From: Candidatus Peribacteraceae bacterium
Lineage (GTDB): Bacteria; Patescibacteriota; Gracilibacteria; Peribacterales; Peribacteraceae
DNA length: 64,000 nt
Assembly: GCA_028699155.1 (NCBI GenBank)
Contig: JAQVVD010000001.1
Location: 1 to 64,000, forward strand
Direction: 5' to 3'
Numbering within the stretch: the stretch's first letter is position 1; every line of letters starts with the position of its first letter. Below the pieces are notes generated by a model. It was not told the DNA's origin. It was given only the letters and a program-made list of their open reading frames with translations, and searched no databases. The translations under genes and the position numbers were made by a program. Shown here piece by piece: positions 42,957 through 52,491 of the stretch.

Positions 42957-43964
42957 CTACGAGAGGAAGTGCGTGGAAGGGATGAATGGTGGGAGTATTT
43001 TCTTGATTTCCTGGGGGGGCAGGCCATTTGCTTTCCCGATGAGTATTGTACGCATCAGAAAGATGTTGGAGAGAGCAATAGCGGCGAATGCGAAGAGCGG
43101 TTCAATGCTCATGGGGATGTTCCACATGTCTGCGATGTCCTGTGCGAGGACGCTGGCGCAGGTTCGCTCGAGAGCGATAGGGTCTTCGCCCAACTTCTCA
43201 ATGCTTTCTGCCAGTTCGTACGGGAGCGAGGAACGGTTGATGGCGCTCAGGACGTTCGCCCGTCCGCCGAGGAGCTGGTGGACCGGGATTTCTCCGCCGG
43301 CAAGCAATGCATCACTCACTGCGCTTTCATCGTAGTTGCGCAGTGACGTACGGATGTTCGTCAAGTCGATCCCATGCCGGACGTACCGGCGGATGAGAGA
43401 ACTCCCGCTTGCCTGTGCCAGGCGGAGCTTTAACTGTGCGGCGAATTGCGTACAGCAAGCATCGATGTGCTGTGGGGTAGGAGACGGGAGCGCGCGCATT
43501 TCCTGTACGAATGCAGTGAGATACGAGGGGAGAGACTCATCCTGTTCCCCTCTGGCCAGCGCACGCAGCGCGGCTGGGGCATACGCTGTCATCGGAGGTT
43601 CCGGAGCCTCGCTCACTGCGGACGTGAGTCCGTGAAAGTCCTTGAGGAGGTAGCTTAACAGCGCCATGTCTCCGCTAAGCCAGAGGATATGGAACACGGG
43701 TCTCTGTTCTACCGGTGACATTTGTTCCACTTCACGGCGCACCCAGGCCCCCAGCGCTTGCAGGATTGACTCGCCTCTGGTGAGGTCCTGATCGATCTTG
43801 CTTGTGAATTTTAGCTCTGTGAAAATCTTCTCCACTTCTTCCCTCCCGTGCGTTCCCAGAAGCCGGTCTGTGTCCGATTGATCGAGCAACAGCTGCTGCA
43901 AGACGCCTGTCCTGCCATAGGCGTAGGCGAATTTCTGGCCGATGAGAGACGCGAGTTGAGACAT
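42957..43964 (-). CDS. ntpC: V/A-type ATP synthase subunit C
   Basis: Operon position and subunit C/d-like helical protein ('YAYGRTGVLQQLLLDQSDTDRLLG'). Confidence 0.85.
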   Translation of the reverse strand: MSQLASLIGQKFAYAYGRTGVLQQLLLDQSDTDRLLGTHGREEVEKIFTELKFTSKIDQDLTRGESILQALGAWVRREVEQMSPVEQRPVFHILWLSGDMALLSYLLKDFHGLTSAVSEAPEPPMTAYAPAALRALARGEQDESLPSYLTAFVQEMRALPSPTPQHIDACCTQFAAQLKLRLAQASGSSLIRRYVRHGIDLTNIRTSLRNYDESAVSDALLAGGEIPVHQLLGGRANVLSAINRSSLPYELAESIEKLGEDPIALERTCASVLAQDIADMWNIPMSIEPLFAFAAIALSNIFLMRTILIGKANGLPPQEIKKILPPFIPSTHFLS

Positions 43965-43967
43965 GAA

Positions 43968-44537
43968 TTACGAGTTCGGGGAGAACAGAGCTTTCGCCGC
44001 TTCGACTTCCGTCTGCGGGCGCAGGTAGGAGGCGACCAGGTGCTCGAATGTGCAATCGTGCTCTTCTCTTTCTGAAACAAAGAGGAAACCTCCTACAGAT
44101 TCAATCGGCTTGCCGAATGCGAATCGCTCTGAGGGGGCAATGTGCCTGAGTATGGTTTCATGCGCTTTGCTCGGGCGGATTTCTCCGTTCCCTTTGATGG
44201 TTTGCAGGTGTTTCTTCAGCAGTGTTTCTACCTCCTTCTCCTGTGAGGGCAGCGCAGCGAGCTTCTGCAATACGAGTGCGTAGAGGGTATCCAGGAGCTC
44301 CTGCTTCTTCTTTAGTTCCGCGTTCCTGCGCGTCATCGTGCTATGTGACACTGCTTTCATATGCAGCTGCTTCCTGCGCTCCTCCTTTTGCCCCGCAATT
44401 TCCTGTTTCCGCTTTGCGATGCGCCGTTCACTTTCTTCCCTCATGAGAGAAATACGCTTCTGATGGAGGGAACGCTCTTGAGAGATCTGTTCATCTGCCT
44501 GTGCGCTGATTGCAGCGAGAATATTGGAGAGGGCCAT
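43968..44537 (-). CDS. ntpE: V/A-type ATP synthase subunit E
   Basis: N-terminal coiled coil, operon position. Confidence 0.82.
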   Translation of the reverse strand: MALSNILAAISAQADEQISQERSLHQKRISLMREESERRIAKRKQEIAGQKEERRKQLHMKAVSHSTMTRRNAELKKKQELLDTLYALVLQKLAALPSQEKEVETLLKKHLQTIKGNGEIRPSKAHETILRHIAPSERFAFGKPIESVGGFLFVSEREEHDCTFEHLVASYLRPQTEVEAAKALFSPNS

Positions 44538-44573
44538 GGTTGGGAGGATGAAGAGGAAGAGGGAGAAAGGCTC

Positions 44574-45170
44574 TTACCCGAGGATTGCCGGGCTGACGAA
44601 TATCAGCATGAAGAGCGAGATCAGGAATCCAAGCAGTGCGTACGTCTCTACCAGAGCAGCAAGCACGATGACTTTTCCTGCGAGCTTGTCATCCTTTGCA
44701 AGCATATGCATACCGGCGCTACAGACTTTTGCCTGATAGGGGGCAGAGGTCATGCACGTAAATGCGACTGGCATGAATGCGGCAAAGAGTGCGAGACCTT
44801 GTCCTGGGTTGATGACTACTTCACCGGAGACAACCGGTCCGTAGAACACCACCATGAACAGGAAGGAAATTACCATTCCGTAGAGCCCCTGGGAACCGGG
44901 GAGCACTGCGAGGGTTATCACCTTTCCTGCCAGTTCCGGTTTCTCTGTCAGGAGTCCGGAGCCTGCCTGGCCGACGGCGCTCACTCCGAGGATGGAGCCG
45001 ATACAGGAGGCGAATGTCGCTATTGCAGCGCCGAAGAAAGCGATTGCCAGACCCCACGGGTTTCCCATGACTGCTTGTGCTGCCGCCGGAACAGCAGACG
45101 GTTCCTGGGCGAATGCCATGGCAGGCGCGAGGAGTGCTGCCGCGAGCGAGAAGGAAGTAGAAGTTCTCAT
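44574..45170 (-). CDS. ntpK: V/A-type ATP synthase proteolipid subunit K (two fused hairpins)
   Basis: 'VLPGSQGLYGMVISFLFMVVF' and 'LVETYALLGFLISLFMLIF'. Confidence 0.95.
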   Translation of the reverse strand: MRTSTSFSLAAALLAPAMAFAQEPSAVPAAAQAVMGNPWGLAIAFFGAAIATFASCIGSILGVSAVGQAGSGLLTEKPELAGKVITLAVLPGSQGLYGMVISFLFMVVFYGPVVSGEVVINPGQGLALFAAFMPVAFTCMTSAPYQAKVCSAGMHMLAKDDKLAGKVIVLAALVETYALLGFLISLFMLIFVSPAILG

Positions 45171-45201
45171 AGAGAGAGGGAGAAAAAGAATAAGAGAAGA
45201 A

Positions 45202-47145
45202 TTAAGACGTCGTTCGGTGGAAAGGGGAGAAAGGCTTTCCTCCCCCCTCGAAGAATTGCGAGAAGAATTCGATGAATTGCAGGCGACCAGAATGAATGAA
45301 GCTGCCCAATGTATTGAGTGCAATGCTCACCAGGTGACCGCCGAGGAAGATGACGATGATAATCGGAATCGCCAGAAAAATCGGGAAGAGGTTCCCGATC
45401 GCAAGAGCGACCTGGTTGATCGCTCCTGCAATCGATCCTGTTACGAGACCGAGCGCCATGATGCGCAGGTAGCTCAGGCCGTTGCTGAGGAGGCTGATGC
45501 AGAAGTTGACGAATCCCAGCGCTCCCGTCAGCGGCCGCACATACCATGGTGATCCATATCCTTTGCCCCAGACGAGCAATGTAACAGATGCGTACATGCA
45601 GTAGAGTGCGATTTGGTGCAAAGATTCTATTTTTAACAGGATGACGGCGCCGAGGAAAATCGCGCTCCCGAGCAGGATGTGCGACGTAAAGTCCTGCCAG
45701 AATGCCTGCAGGAATTTCCCATGGATTACCTTGTGCCATCCCGCCAGGAAAATGCCGTAGAAGATGTGCGTGATTCCCAGGATGAGAGACAGGTACATCA
45801 GGAAGTTAATGCCTGACTTATCGGTGAGATTCCAGATCTGCCCCTTGTAGAGGGTCACGCCTTCCGCTGTTTGCCGCGTAAAAATAGCAGGGGCACTCTC
45901 CGGTACTATGCCGAACCATCCGCCGAACGGGATGGAGACGAAGAATGTCACGATGCCCGCGAAGAAGAGGAGCCACGGCAGCCGCGCCTCCTGAACGGAT
46001 TTCTTGGACTTCAGGATGTAGGCGCCGAATATGAGTGCGAGTACGAGTCCGTACCCCGCGTCCGTAAGGCAGAGCGCGAAGAAGAAGATGAAGAAGAGCG
46101 ACAGTGATGCCGTGGGGTCTGCTTCTGTTGCGAGGGGCAGTCCGTACAGCGTGGTGACACTCTCAAATGGGGTGACCCATCGTGGGTTCCTGAGTGCTAC
46201 AGGCGGGTCCTCTCCCTCATCAGGTTTCACTCTCAGCAGCGTAATTGCTTTGGATATTTTTTGCAGTTTGCTTTCCACAATCGCCACCCTGTTACGCGGC
46301 ATCCATCCCAGCAACGTACAAGTCGTCTCTGTTTCACTCATCGCCTCGCGCACTACCTGCTTCTCATCCAGCCATCGCATGAAGCGCGCCGCTTTCATGA
46401 GATTCGGGAGTTCGACTGAGAGGCGCGCCCGCGCCCGGGCATTCTGTTCTTTCTGCCGCAGAGCTTCCTTCTTCCTCAGAATAGCTTTCTCATACTGTTC
46501 GGCTGCCCTGCCTTCCAGCACGGGCAGTTCCACCGTAGACCACCCCAATTCGGTGGCACATTCTTCGAATGCCGCCGCATCTTTTTTCCATATATGGGTG
46601 ACGCAGTAGGCAAGATTTTTTGCATTTCCAATGCATGTGAATTCGGAGCGGGGGAACGAGTGCGCAAACTGGTCTTCCATTGCAGGGATCATTGCTTCCG
46701 GCAGCGTGCCTAACATACGTTTCGTGTTCGCCGTCTCATCTGCCGCATTCAGCGCATATGGGAGCCTCATCCACGGCTCCAGTGCCGTGCAAATTGTTTC
46801 TGCCTCTTGCATGTCCCGTTCGGCCACGGAATCGCTCTCCTCTAATTTCTGCAATTCATCCACAATCCCGCGTACATCGGTGCGCAATGCCGCCCGCGTG
46901 ATCTCTTCCGCGGATTGCGGTTTCGCTGCGATGGCAAGCACAGACTGATCTGCCACTGCCTTGAGCGTTTCGATGGCAAATTTCAGGTCTGCGGCGCGGA
47001 ATGCGACTTCTGTGTGGTCAATCGGGACGGGCTGTTTCGCTTCGCGCACTTCCAACACTCCTTCTTCGTGCAGAAGCTCCAGCAGTTCCTCCTTGAGCGA
47101 TCTCATGGCAAGGATGGCCACCTTTTGCATTGCAACAATTGCCAT
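45202..47145 (-). CDS. ntpI: V/A-type ATP synthase subunit I
   Basis: 'RFNGxx'-like soluble half plus 'PFFALCLTDAGYGLVLALIFG'-type TM half; 'NGLSYLRIMALGLVTGSIAGAINQVA'. Confidence 0.93.
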   Translation of the reverse strand: MAIVAMQKVAILAMRSLKEELLELLHEEGVLEVREAKQPVPIDHTEVAFRAADLKFAIETLKAVADQSVLAIAAKPQSAEEITRAALRTDVRGIVDELQKLEESDSVAERDMQEAETICTALEPWMRLPYALNAADETANTKRMLGTLPEAMIPAMEDQFAHSFPRSEFTCIGNAKNLAYCVTHIWKKDAAAFEECATELGWSTVELPVLEGRAAEQYEKAILRKKEALRQKEQNARARARLSVELPNLMKAARFMRWLDEKQVVREAMSETETTCTLLGWMPRNRVAIVESKLQKISKAITLLRVKPDEGEDPPVALRNPRWVTPFESVTTLYGLPLATEADPTASLSLFFIFFFALCLTDAGYGLVLALIFGAYILKSKKSVQEARLPWLLFFAGIVTFFVSIPFGGWFGIVPESAPAIFTRQTAEGVTLYKGQIWNLTDKSGINFLMYLSLILGITHIFYGIFLAGWHKVIHGKFLQAFWQDFTSHILLGSAIFLGAVILLKIESLHQIALYCMYASVTLLVWGKGYGSPWYVRPLTGALGFVNFCISLLSNGLSYLRIMALGLVTGSIAGAINQVALAIGNLFPIFLAIPIIIVIFLGGHLVSIALNTLGSFIHSGRLQFIEFFSQFFEGGGKPFSPFHRTTS

Positions 47146-47544
47146 TTATACGTTCAGAAGGGATGCAGGTTCCATGAGTTTCTTCACAAGTCTTTCCGCC
47201 AGAGGCTCTGCGTTTTGCCCGTACAACGCCTCCAGGTGTTTCGCGGTTTCGGCGGCTTCACCCTCCGCGATTTTCAGCAGGGGAGAAAGAGTTTCCTCCT
47301 TGTATTTCTTCAAATCCCCCTTCGCCTTCTCACGCAGTTCCTGTTCGGCTTCGTACTCTTTCTTCGCGCAGGACTGCCGAGATTCTTCTTCCGCCTTTCG
47401 CATTGCGTCAATCTCTATTTGCACGCGCGCTTTCTCCCGCTGTTCCGTGGCGATGATCTGATCGAACGGAGTATCTCCCTGAGCCGTTTCTGCGGGATTG
47501 GTAGCTATTTTTTGGCTTTTGGAAGCCGATTTTTTAGCAATCAT
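47146..47544 (-). CDS. V/A-type ATP synthase peripheral stalk subunit G/H-like
   Basis: Charged coiled-coil, first gene of the operon. Confidence 0.75.
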   Translation of the reverse strand: MIAKKSASKSQKIATNPAETAQGDTPFDQIIATEQREKARVQIEIDAMRKAEEESRQSCAKKEYEAEQELREKAKGDLKKYKEETLSPLLKIAEGEAAETAKHLEALYGQNAEPLAERLVKKLMEPASLLNV

Positions 47545-47568
47545 ACGTTCAGTTGTTAAAGCGCGCGG

Positions 47569-47597
47569 AATCTACAGAAGCCGCGGGAAAAAATCAA
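47569..47597 (-). promoter_or_regulatory. Candidate promoter of the V-ATPase operon
   Basis: Minus strand TTGATT-17 nt-TAGATT, 25 nt upstream of the first start codon. Confidence 0.5.
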
Positions 47598-47694
47598 GGC
47601 TCTTTAGGGCTGCAATTCCGAAAATTCTCTAGAAAATTCTAGGTATTTCGACAGCTCCATCCCATGTGTTCTAACAGTCGAATGTGCTCTTTTC

Positions 47695-48657
47695 CTACCT
47701 GCGTTTTACACGAATGAAACCGGAAGCCTCTACGACTGACAGGTTCTTCTCTTTCCTGCTCATGATGTCGAGCATCAGGTTCACGCCGATAGTATCGCTT
47801 GCAATGTGGCTGCACTGGATCAGGTTTACATGGTGCTTCTTTGCTGCTTCAAGCGATTTATCCGTCGTGTGCATGGTGAGGATCGTCCCTACGCCCGCAT
47901 TGGCCTGGAGTTCCATGAATTCCTCCGGACCGTTGGTGCCTCCCGTAAACTCGGAAGCCACTACCTTGCCCGGACGCCCATCGCGGCTGCCGTTCGCGAT
48001 AATGACGGGATTGCCTTTCTTCGCATATTGCTCATATTCCGGTATTTCATGGAGCGCACTCACGATTTCGCCGAGCGAATCGAACTCTTTCTCGCAGATG
48101 GTTTTGGTAATGAATTGGTACACCAGGTTATCCGCCGGCGTATGGATGTTGAATGCGACGAAGCCGAGCAACTGCGCCGCGCGCTCGTGCCGGAACAGGT
48201 TATCCGGATGGATCGCGCGCCAGATCTTCTCCATGCGGGGGCGCATGTATCCTTCTGCCTGGTTCACCGGCACGCCGGAACATGCCAGAACGTCGATCTG
48301 CATGGGCATGATTTTCTCCAGGTCGGCAAGCGCACGACCCTCCGGATGGTGCATGAAGAATCCGTCAATCTTGTCGCCTCTCTGATTCAGGCGGTCCGCC
48401 AGCAGCATTTCCGCCGTCTCTATGTCGATTCCTACCATCAGGCGTTTCACATCCTCCTTTCCTGTTCCTGCGATGATGCGGGAATCGCTGAACGGGTTCC
48501 ATGTGCGTTCCTCATCAAAGAATTTGAGTTCTTCCTTCTCCAGTTTCTTCTTCTTGTCCTGGTACTTCTTCAACTCCTTCTCGATCCGTTTCTTTCCACG
48601 GGGGTCTGCTGCGATGCCTGCCTCTACACCGATTCTGAATAGCTGTTCTAATTTCAT
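47695..48657 (-). CDS. NIF3-like / NGG1p-interacting-factor-like protein
   Basis: 'DGFFMHHPEGRAL', 'NIHTPADNLVYQFI', 'GPEEFMELQANAGVGTILTMHTTDKSLEAAKKHHVNLIQCSHIASDTIGVN'. Confidence 0.5.
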   Translation of the reverse strand: MKLEQLFRIGVEAGIAADPRGKKRIEKELKKYQDKKKKLEKEELKFFDEERTWNPFSDSRIIAGTGKEDVKRLMVGIDIETAEMLLADRLNQRGDKIDGFFMHHPEGRALADLEKIMPMQIDVLACSGVPVNQAEGYMRPRMEKIWRAIHPDNLFRHERAAQLLGFVAFNIHTPADNLVYQFITKTICEKEFDSLGEIVSALHEIPEYEQYAKKGNPVIIANGSRDGRPGKVVASEFTGGTNGPEEFMELQANAGVGTILTMHTTDKSLEAAKKHHVNLIQCSHIASDTIGVNLMLDIMSRKEKNLSVVEASGFIRVKRR

Positions 48658-48755
48658 AGTGACGCAAGCGTACTGGTTTCCCCCTCCTTTCCGCAAGGAG
48701 AGAGAATTGCGGAATTTTCGCAGATTGTGAGCGATGTCACTGGTACAATCCTGCC

Positions 48756-49217
48756 GTGCCTCCCTCGATCCACCTCATTTACGCATCTTCCAGCGGCCAC
48801 ACGGAGTACGTTGTGGAGGTTCTGCGCAACGTTCTTGCAAGCGCAGCACTCACCGTTCAACGTGCGGAAGAAGCGCAGGCATCTGATTTTGAGAATGGTG
48901 ATGTGCTCATTCTGGGTTGCGGCACGTGGAATACCGGTGGCAGCGAAGGGCAGCTCAATATGCATATGGATGCGCTCCTGCGCGGCCGTGCGAAGGATAT
49001 CGACCTGGGCGGCAAGCCCTGTGCGATCATTGCGCTCGGCGATGACCGGTACCGCTACACCTGCCGGGCCACGGAACACCTGATGCAGTTCATTCTGCAA
49101 CACAACGGTACCACATGTGCTACGCCCCTTCTGATCGTGAATGAGCCGTACGGGCAGGAGGAGAAGGTCCGCAAATGGGGTGAGAAACTTCTTTCCGTCC
49201 TTGCCAAAACCGCATGA
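48756..49217 (+). CDS. Flavodoxin
   Basis: 'IHLIYASSSGHTEYVVEVL', 'DVLILGCGTWNTGGSEGQLN', 'AIIALGDDRYRYTCRATEHL'. Confidence 0.9.
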   Translation: MPPSIHLIYASSSGHTEYVVEVLRNVLASAALTVQRAEEAQASDFENGDVLILGCGTWNTGGSEGQLNMHMDALLRGRAKDIDLGGKPCAIIALGDDRYRYTCRATEHLMQFILQHNGTTCATPLLIVNEPYGQEEKVRKWGEKLLSVLAKTA

Positions 49218-51019
49218 GCCGTACTGTCCTCAAAGTCACCGGCGCACAGGGCCAGGGAGTGAACTCCGTGGGGGAGGTCTGTGCCAAGGGTTTCAAGCGG
49301 GCGGGATACTGTGTTCTCGGGTATCGCGAGTACGCGTCTGTCATCAAGGGCGGGCATTCCAGTTATCAGCTGGATATCAGCCCGAAACTTGTGCGCGGCA
49401 GCGAAACCAAAGCGAATGTGCTCGTCTGTTTCAACCACCACGGTCTCACGAAGAATCTGCGTGAGGTGCAAGACGGCGGTATCGTGCTGCACCAGACGCC
49501 CGAGTGGAAATTCAGCCCTGAAGATCAGCAGTGGGTGGAGGAGCACAACGTACGAGTGATCTACCTTCCGTCCGAGAAGATCCTCAAGACTTTCAATCTC
49601 AAGCCCATCTTCGGCAACGTGCTCATTACGTCCGTCGTCTGGTCGCTCTTCGGGCAGGATGCGGATTCACTCAAAGAACTCATCCGCGAGCAGTTTGGGC
49701 ATAAGGGGGAAGAAGTGGTGCAGAAGAACTTCGAATGCATTGATGCGGGGACCGCATTTAAGCAGGAGCATGCCGCGGATGCGCATATTCAACTCCCCAA
49801 GCCAGAGAAGCAGTGGCGCGACCATATGCTCCTCACCGGTAGCCAGGCTATGGGTATCGGCATTATCCACGCGGGGTGCCGTGTTTTCACGGGGTACCCA
49901 ATGACGCCTTCCAGCCCGCTCCTCAGTTACATTGCAGAAAAGCAGAACCTGAGTGGCATGGTGGTCAAGCAGGCGGAAGATGAAATCACCGCGATTCAGA
50001 TGGTTGTTGGTGCGATGCACATGGGCACCCGCGCCATGACCACCACTTCCGGCGGCGGATATGACCTGATGACCGAGACCATTTCACTCTGCGGCATGAG
50101 CGAGACGCCCGCTGTAGTCGTGCTCGCGCAGCGCCCCGGCCCCGCGACGGGGCTGCCCACGTGGACGGCGCAGGGGGATCTGCTGCTCGCAGTCCATTCT
50201 TCCCACGGCGAGTTCCCGCGTCTTGTGCTGAGCGTGAGTGACGGGGAAGACTCCTTCACGCTGTTGCCCGAGGCGTTCAACTACGCGGAAGAGTACCAGA
50301 TTCCGGTTATTGTGCTCACAGATAAGCAGGTAGCAGAGTGCCTGTACACGCAGCAATTCTATGACCAGAAGGCGGCGGAAATCCGCCGCGGAAAACTGGT
50401 GACTGATGTGCAGGAACTCGCCAAGCTCACGGGTGCGGACCGCTACGATCCGATGGCCGAAGGCGGCGTTTCCAAGCGTTGGCTGCCGGGTGCGAATGCC
50501 GCAACATACTGTGCGCAGAGCTACGAGCACATCGCCGACGGGTCCTTTGAGGAGGGTGCGGAAGGTACCAGGCAGCAGATGGGGAAACGCATGCGTAAGA
50601 TGGAGACACTCAAGAAGGCGCTGCCGGAGCCGGAGTTATTTACAGTACGCAGAGGTCAGATATCAGAGGTCAGAAATGCAGTACATCCAGAGGTTTTGTT
50701 TGTAGGTTGGGGTAGCACGAAAGGCGCTGTGCTTGATGCACTTCTCGAACTGACCTCTGACAATTCATCTCTGATTGCTGGTTATCTGCACTATACATAC
50801 CTCTGGCCGCTCAAGACTGGCAAGCTTGAAGACCTTGCAGGCAAAGCCAAGAAAGTCATCCTCATCGAGGGGAACCAGCAGGGGCAGCTTGGCATGCTCA
50901 TCCGGCAGGAGTGCGGGCTGGATATTCCAAACAAGATTCTCAAATTCGATGGTCGACCGTTCTTTACGGATGAGTTGCATGAACTTCTTTCTCAATGTAT
51001 CTCTCCACCAAGTGGTTAG
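49214..51019 (+). CDS. korA: 2-oxoacid:ferredoxin oxidoreductase, fused gamma-alpha subunit
   Basis: N-term gamma domain 'GAQGQGVNSVGEVCAKGFKRAGYCVLGYREYASVIKGGHSSYQL'; alpha 'GSQAMGIGIIHAGCRVFTGYPMTPSSPLLSYIAE'. Confidence 0.92.
   Translation: MSRTVLKVTGAQGQGVNSVGEVCAKGFKRAGYCVLGYREYASVIKGGHSSYQLDISPKLVRGSETKANVLVCFNHHGLTKNLREVQDGGIVLHQTPEWKFSPEDQQWVEEHNVRVIYLPSEKILKTFNLKPIFGNVLITSVVWSLFGQDADSLKELIREQFGHKGEEVVQKNFECIDAGTAFKQEHAADAHIQLPKPEKQWRDHMLLTGSQAMGIGIIHAGCRVFTGYPMTPSSPLLSYIAEKQNLSGMVVKQAEDEITAIQMVVGAMHMGTRAMTTTSGGGYDLMTETISLCGMSETPAVVVLAQRPGPATGLPTWTAQGDLLLAVHSSHGEFPRLVLSVSDGEDSFTLLPEAFNYAEEYQIPVIVLTDKQVAECLYTQQFYDQKAAEIRRGKLVTDVQELAKLTGADRYDPMAEGGVSKRWLPGANAATYCAQSYEHIADGSFEEGAEGTRQQMGKRMRKMETLKKALPEPELFTVRRGQISEVRNAVHPEVLFVGWGSTKGAVLDALLELTSDNSSLIAGYLHYTYLWPLKTGKLEDLAGKAKKVILIEGNQQGQLGMLIRQECGLDIPNKILKFDGRPFFTDELHELLSQCISPPSG
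50643..50784. repeat. Inverted heptad arrays inside korA (CAG-type 50643-50677; CTG-type 50750-50784)
   Basis: CAGTACG CAGAGGT CAGATAT CAGAGGT CAGAAAT ... CTGACCT CTGACAA TTCATCT CTGATTG CTGGTTA. Confidence 0.88.
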
Positions 51020-51078
51020 TGGGTAGTGTTCAGTGGTTAGTTCCCTTATTACTAACCACTAGTCACTCACCACTTGCC
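51011..51078. repeat. Inverted heptad arrays between korA and korB
   Basis: AGTGGTT AGTGGGT AGTGTTC AGTGGTT AG...ACTAACC ACTAGTC ACTCACC ACTTGCC. Confidence 0.95.
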
Positions 51079-51089
51079 TCCGACTCCCA

Positions 51090-51998
51090 ATGAATTCCAT
51101 TCCACTCCATTCCACCGGCTCATCGGAATTCTCAGGAGAGGCCATGAAGTCCTATTCCTGCGGCAACACCTGCAACTGGTGTGACGGGTGCGGCGACTAC
51201 GGCATCTGGACCGCTATCAAGCGCGCGCTCGTGGAACTCAGTATTCCGCCCAGCGGAGTACTGCTCTGCTACGACATCGGTTGCCACGGGAACATGAGCG
51301 ACAAGCTCATGGGGTACCGCTTCCACGGCTTGCACGGGCGCGTGCTTCCCCTGGCGGCAGGTGCCAAGCTGGCGAATCCGGTTCTGCCGGTCATCGCGCA
51401 CGGCGGCGATGGCGCCAGTTTCTCCGAAGGAGTGAACCATCTGGTGCATGCCTTTCGCAGCAATTATCCCATCACTTTTATCCTCCACAACAATGCGAAC
51501 TACGGCCTCACGACGGGGCAGGCCAGTTCACTCACGTGGCAGGGGCAGCCGATGAACAGTTCTCCCAACGGCATACCGGAGAATACGATCCGATCCATGG
51601 ATTTCGTATTCTCGCTCGAACCCACGTTCGTTGCTCGGGGATTCAGCGGCAATATTCCTCAGATGGTGCAGATCTTCAAAACTGCCATTCAACATCGCGG
51701 ATTTGCCTTCGTGGATATCCTCCAGGCGTGTCCGACCTACAATAAGTTCGCCACGCATGAGTGGCTCATGCGGCACGTCTACGACGTTGCCGCAGAAGGG
51801 CACGATCCGAGCGACTTCGCGAAAGCGAGGCAGATCGCGGTGGATACCAGCGAGCGCATCTCCACCGGCGTGCTCTATCAGGATGCGGGCATTCCTAACT
51901 TCTACGAGCGCCTTGCTGCCAGGCAGGGCAAGACGACTGCTCCGGTAGAGGAGGTAGAGAAAATTGATGTGAGCGGGTTCATGAAGGAGTTGGTGTGA
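51090..51998 (+). CDS. korB: 2-oxoacid:ferredoxin oxidoreductase subunit beta (TPP-binding)
   Basis: 'CSGCG'-type 'WCDGCGDYGIWTAIKRAL', 'GDGASFSEGVNHLVHAFRSNYPITFILHNNANYGLTTGQASSLT'. Confidence 0.94.
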   Translation: MNSIPLHSTGSSEFSGEAMKSYSCGNTCNWCDGCGDYGIWTAIKRALVELSIPPSGVLLCYDIGCHGNMSDKLMGYRFHGLHGRVLPLAAGAKLANPVLPVIAHGGDGASFSEGVNHLVHAFRSNYPITFILHNNANYGLTTGQASSLTWQGQPMNSSPNGIPENTIRSMDFVFSLEPTFVARGFSGNIPQMVQIFKTAIQHRGFAFVDILQACPTYNKFATHEWLMRHVYDVAAEGHDPSDFAKARQIAVDTSERISTGVLYQDAGIPNFYERLAARQGKTTAPVEEVEKIDVSGFMKELV

Positions 51999-52148
51999 AT
52001 CCACGGGGCATCGCATTCCATGAGATTGCATAGGTTATTGCGCAGGTACTTTCCTCGATGTACGGCTGCTGTTATGGCAATCAAACCTTGAAATAATTGA
52101 CAGTGGACCTTCTTACCTTAAAAATTCGCACGCTTTTTCATATTTGCC

Positions 52149-52421
52149 ATGCTTCTCACTCCATCAGAGAAACACGCGTTTGATGACGGCGCATTTATAC
52201 TGCGGTCGCAGAAAATGATGCTCGATACTGCATTGCCCGATAGAGGGCAATTGAATGGTGAATTTGAGCGACTCCAAGAGAGCTTCTTTTGCGGAGTTGA
52301 GGTATTCCGTGATGCAATGGAAGCAACGCTACGTAAGTACGATGGCGCTGTACGGTTTGAAGAGTTCGATGAGAAATTCGGGGATATTCTCGCTGTACAG
52401 CCAGATGCTGCTACTGCATGA
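52149..52421 (+). CDS. Hypothetical protein
   Basis: 90-aa ORF with candidate upstream TTGACA (52097-52102). Confidence 0.4.
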   Translation: MLLTPSEKHAFDDGAFILRSQKMMLDTALPDRGQLNGEFERLQESFFCGVEVFRDAMEATLRKYDGAVRFEEFDEKFGDILAVQPDAATA

Positions 52422-52491
52422 ATGCCAGCATCTTGAGCAGGAGCGTTTCTGTGATTCTCCGGTGGTCGATTGATCGTTTCATAGAGCGGTG

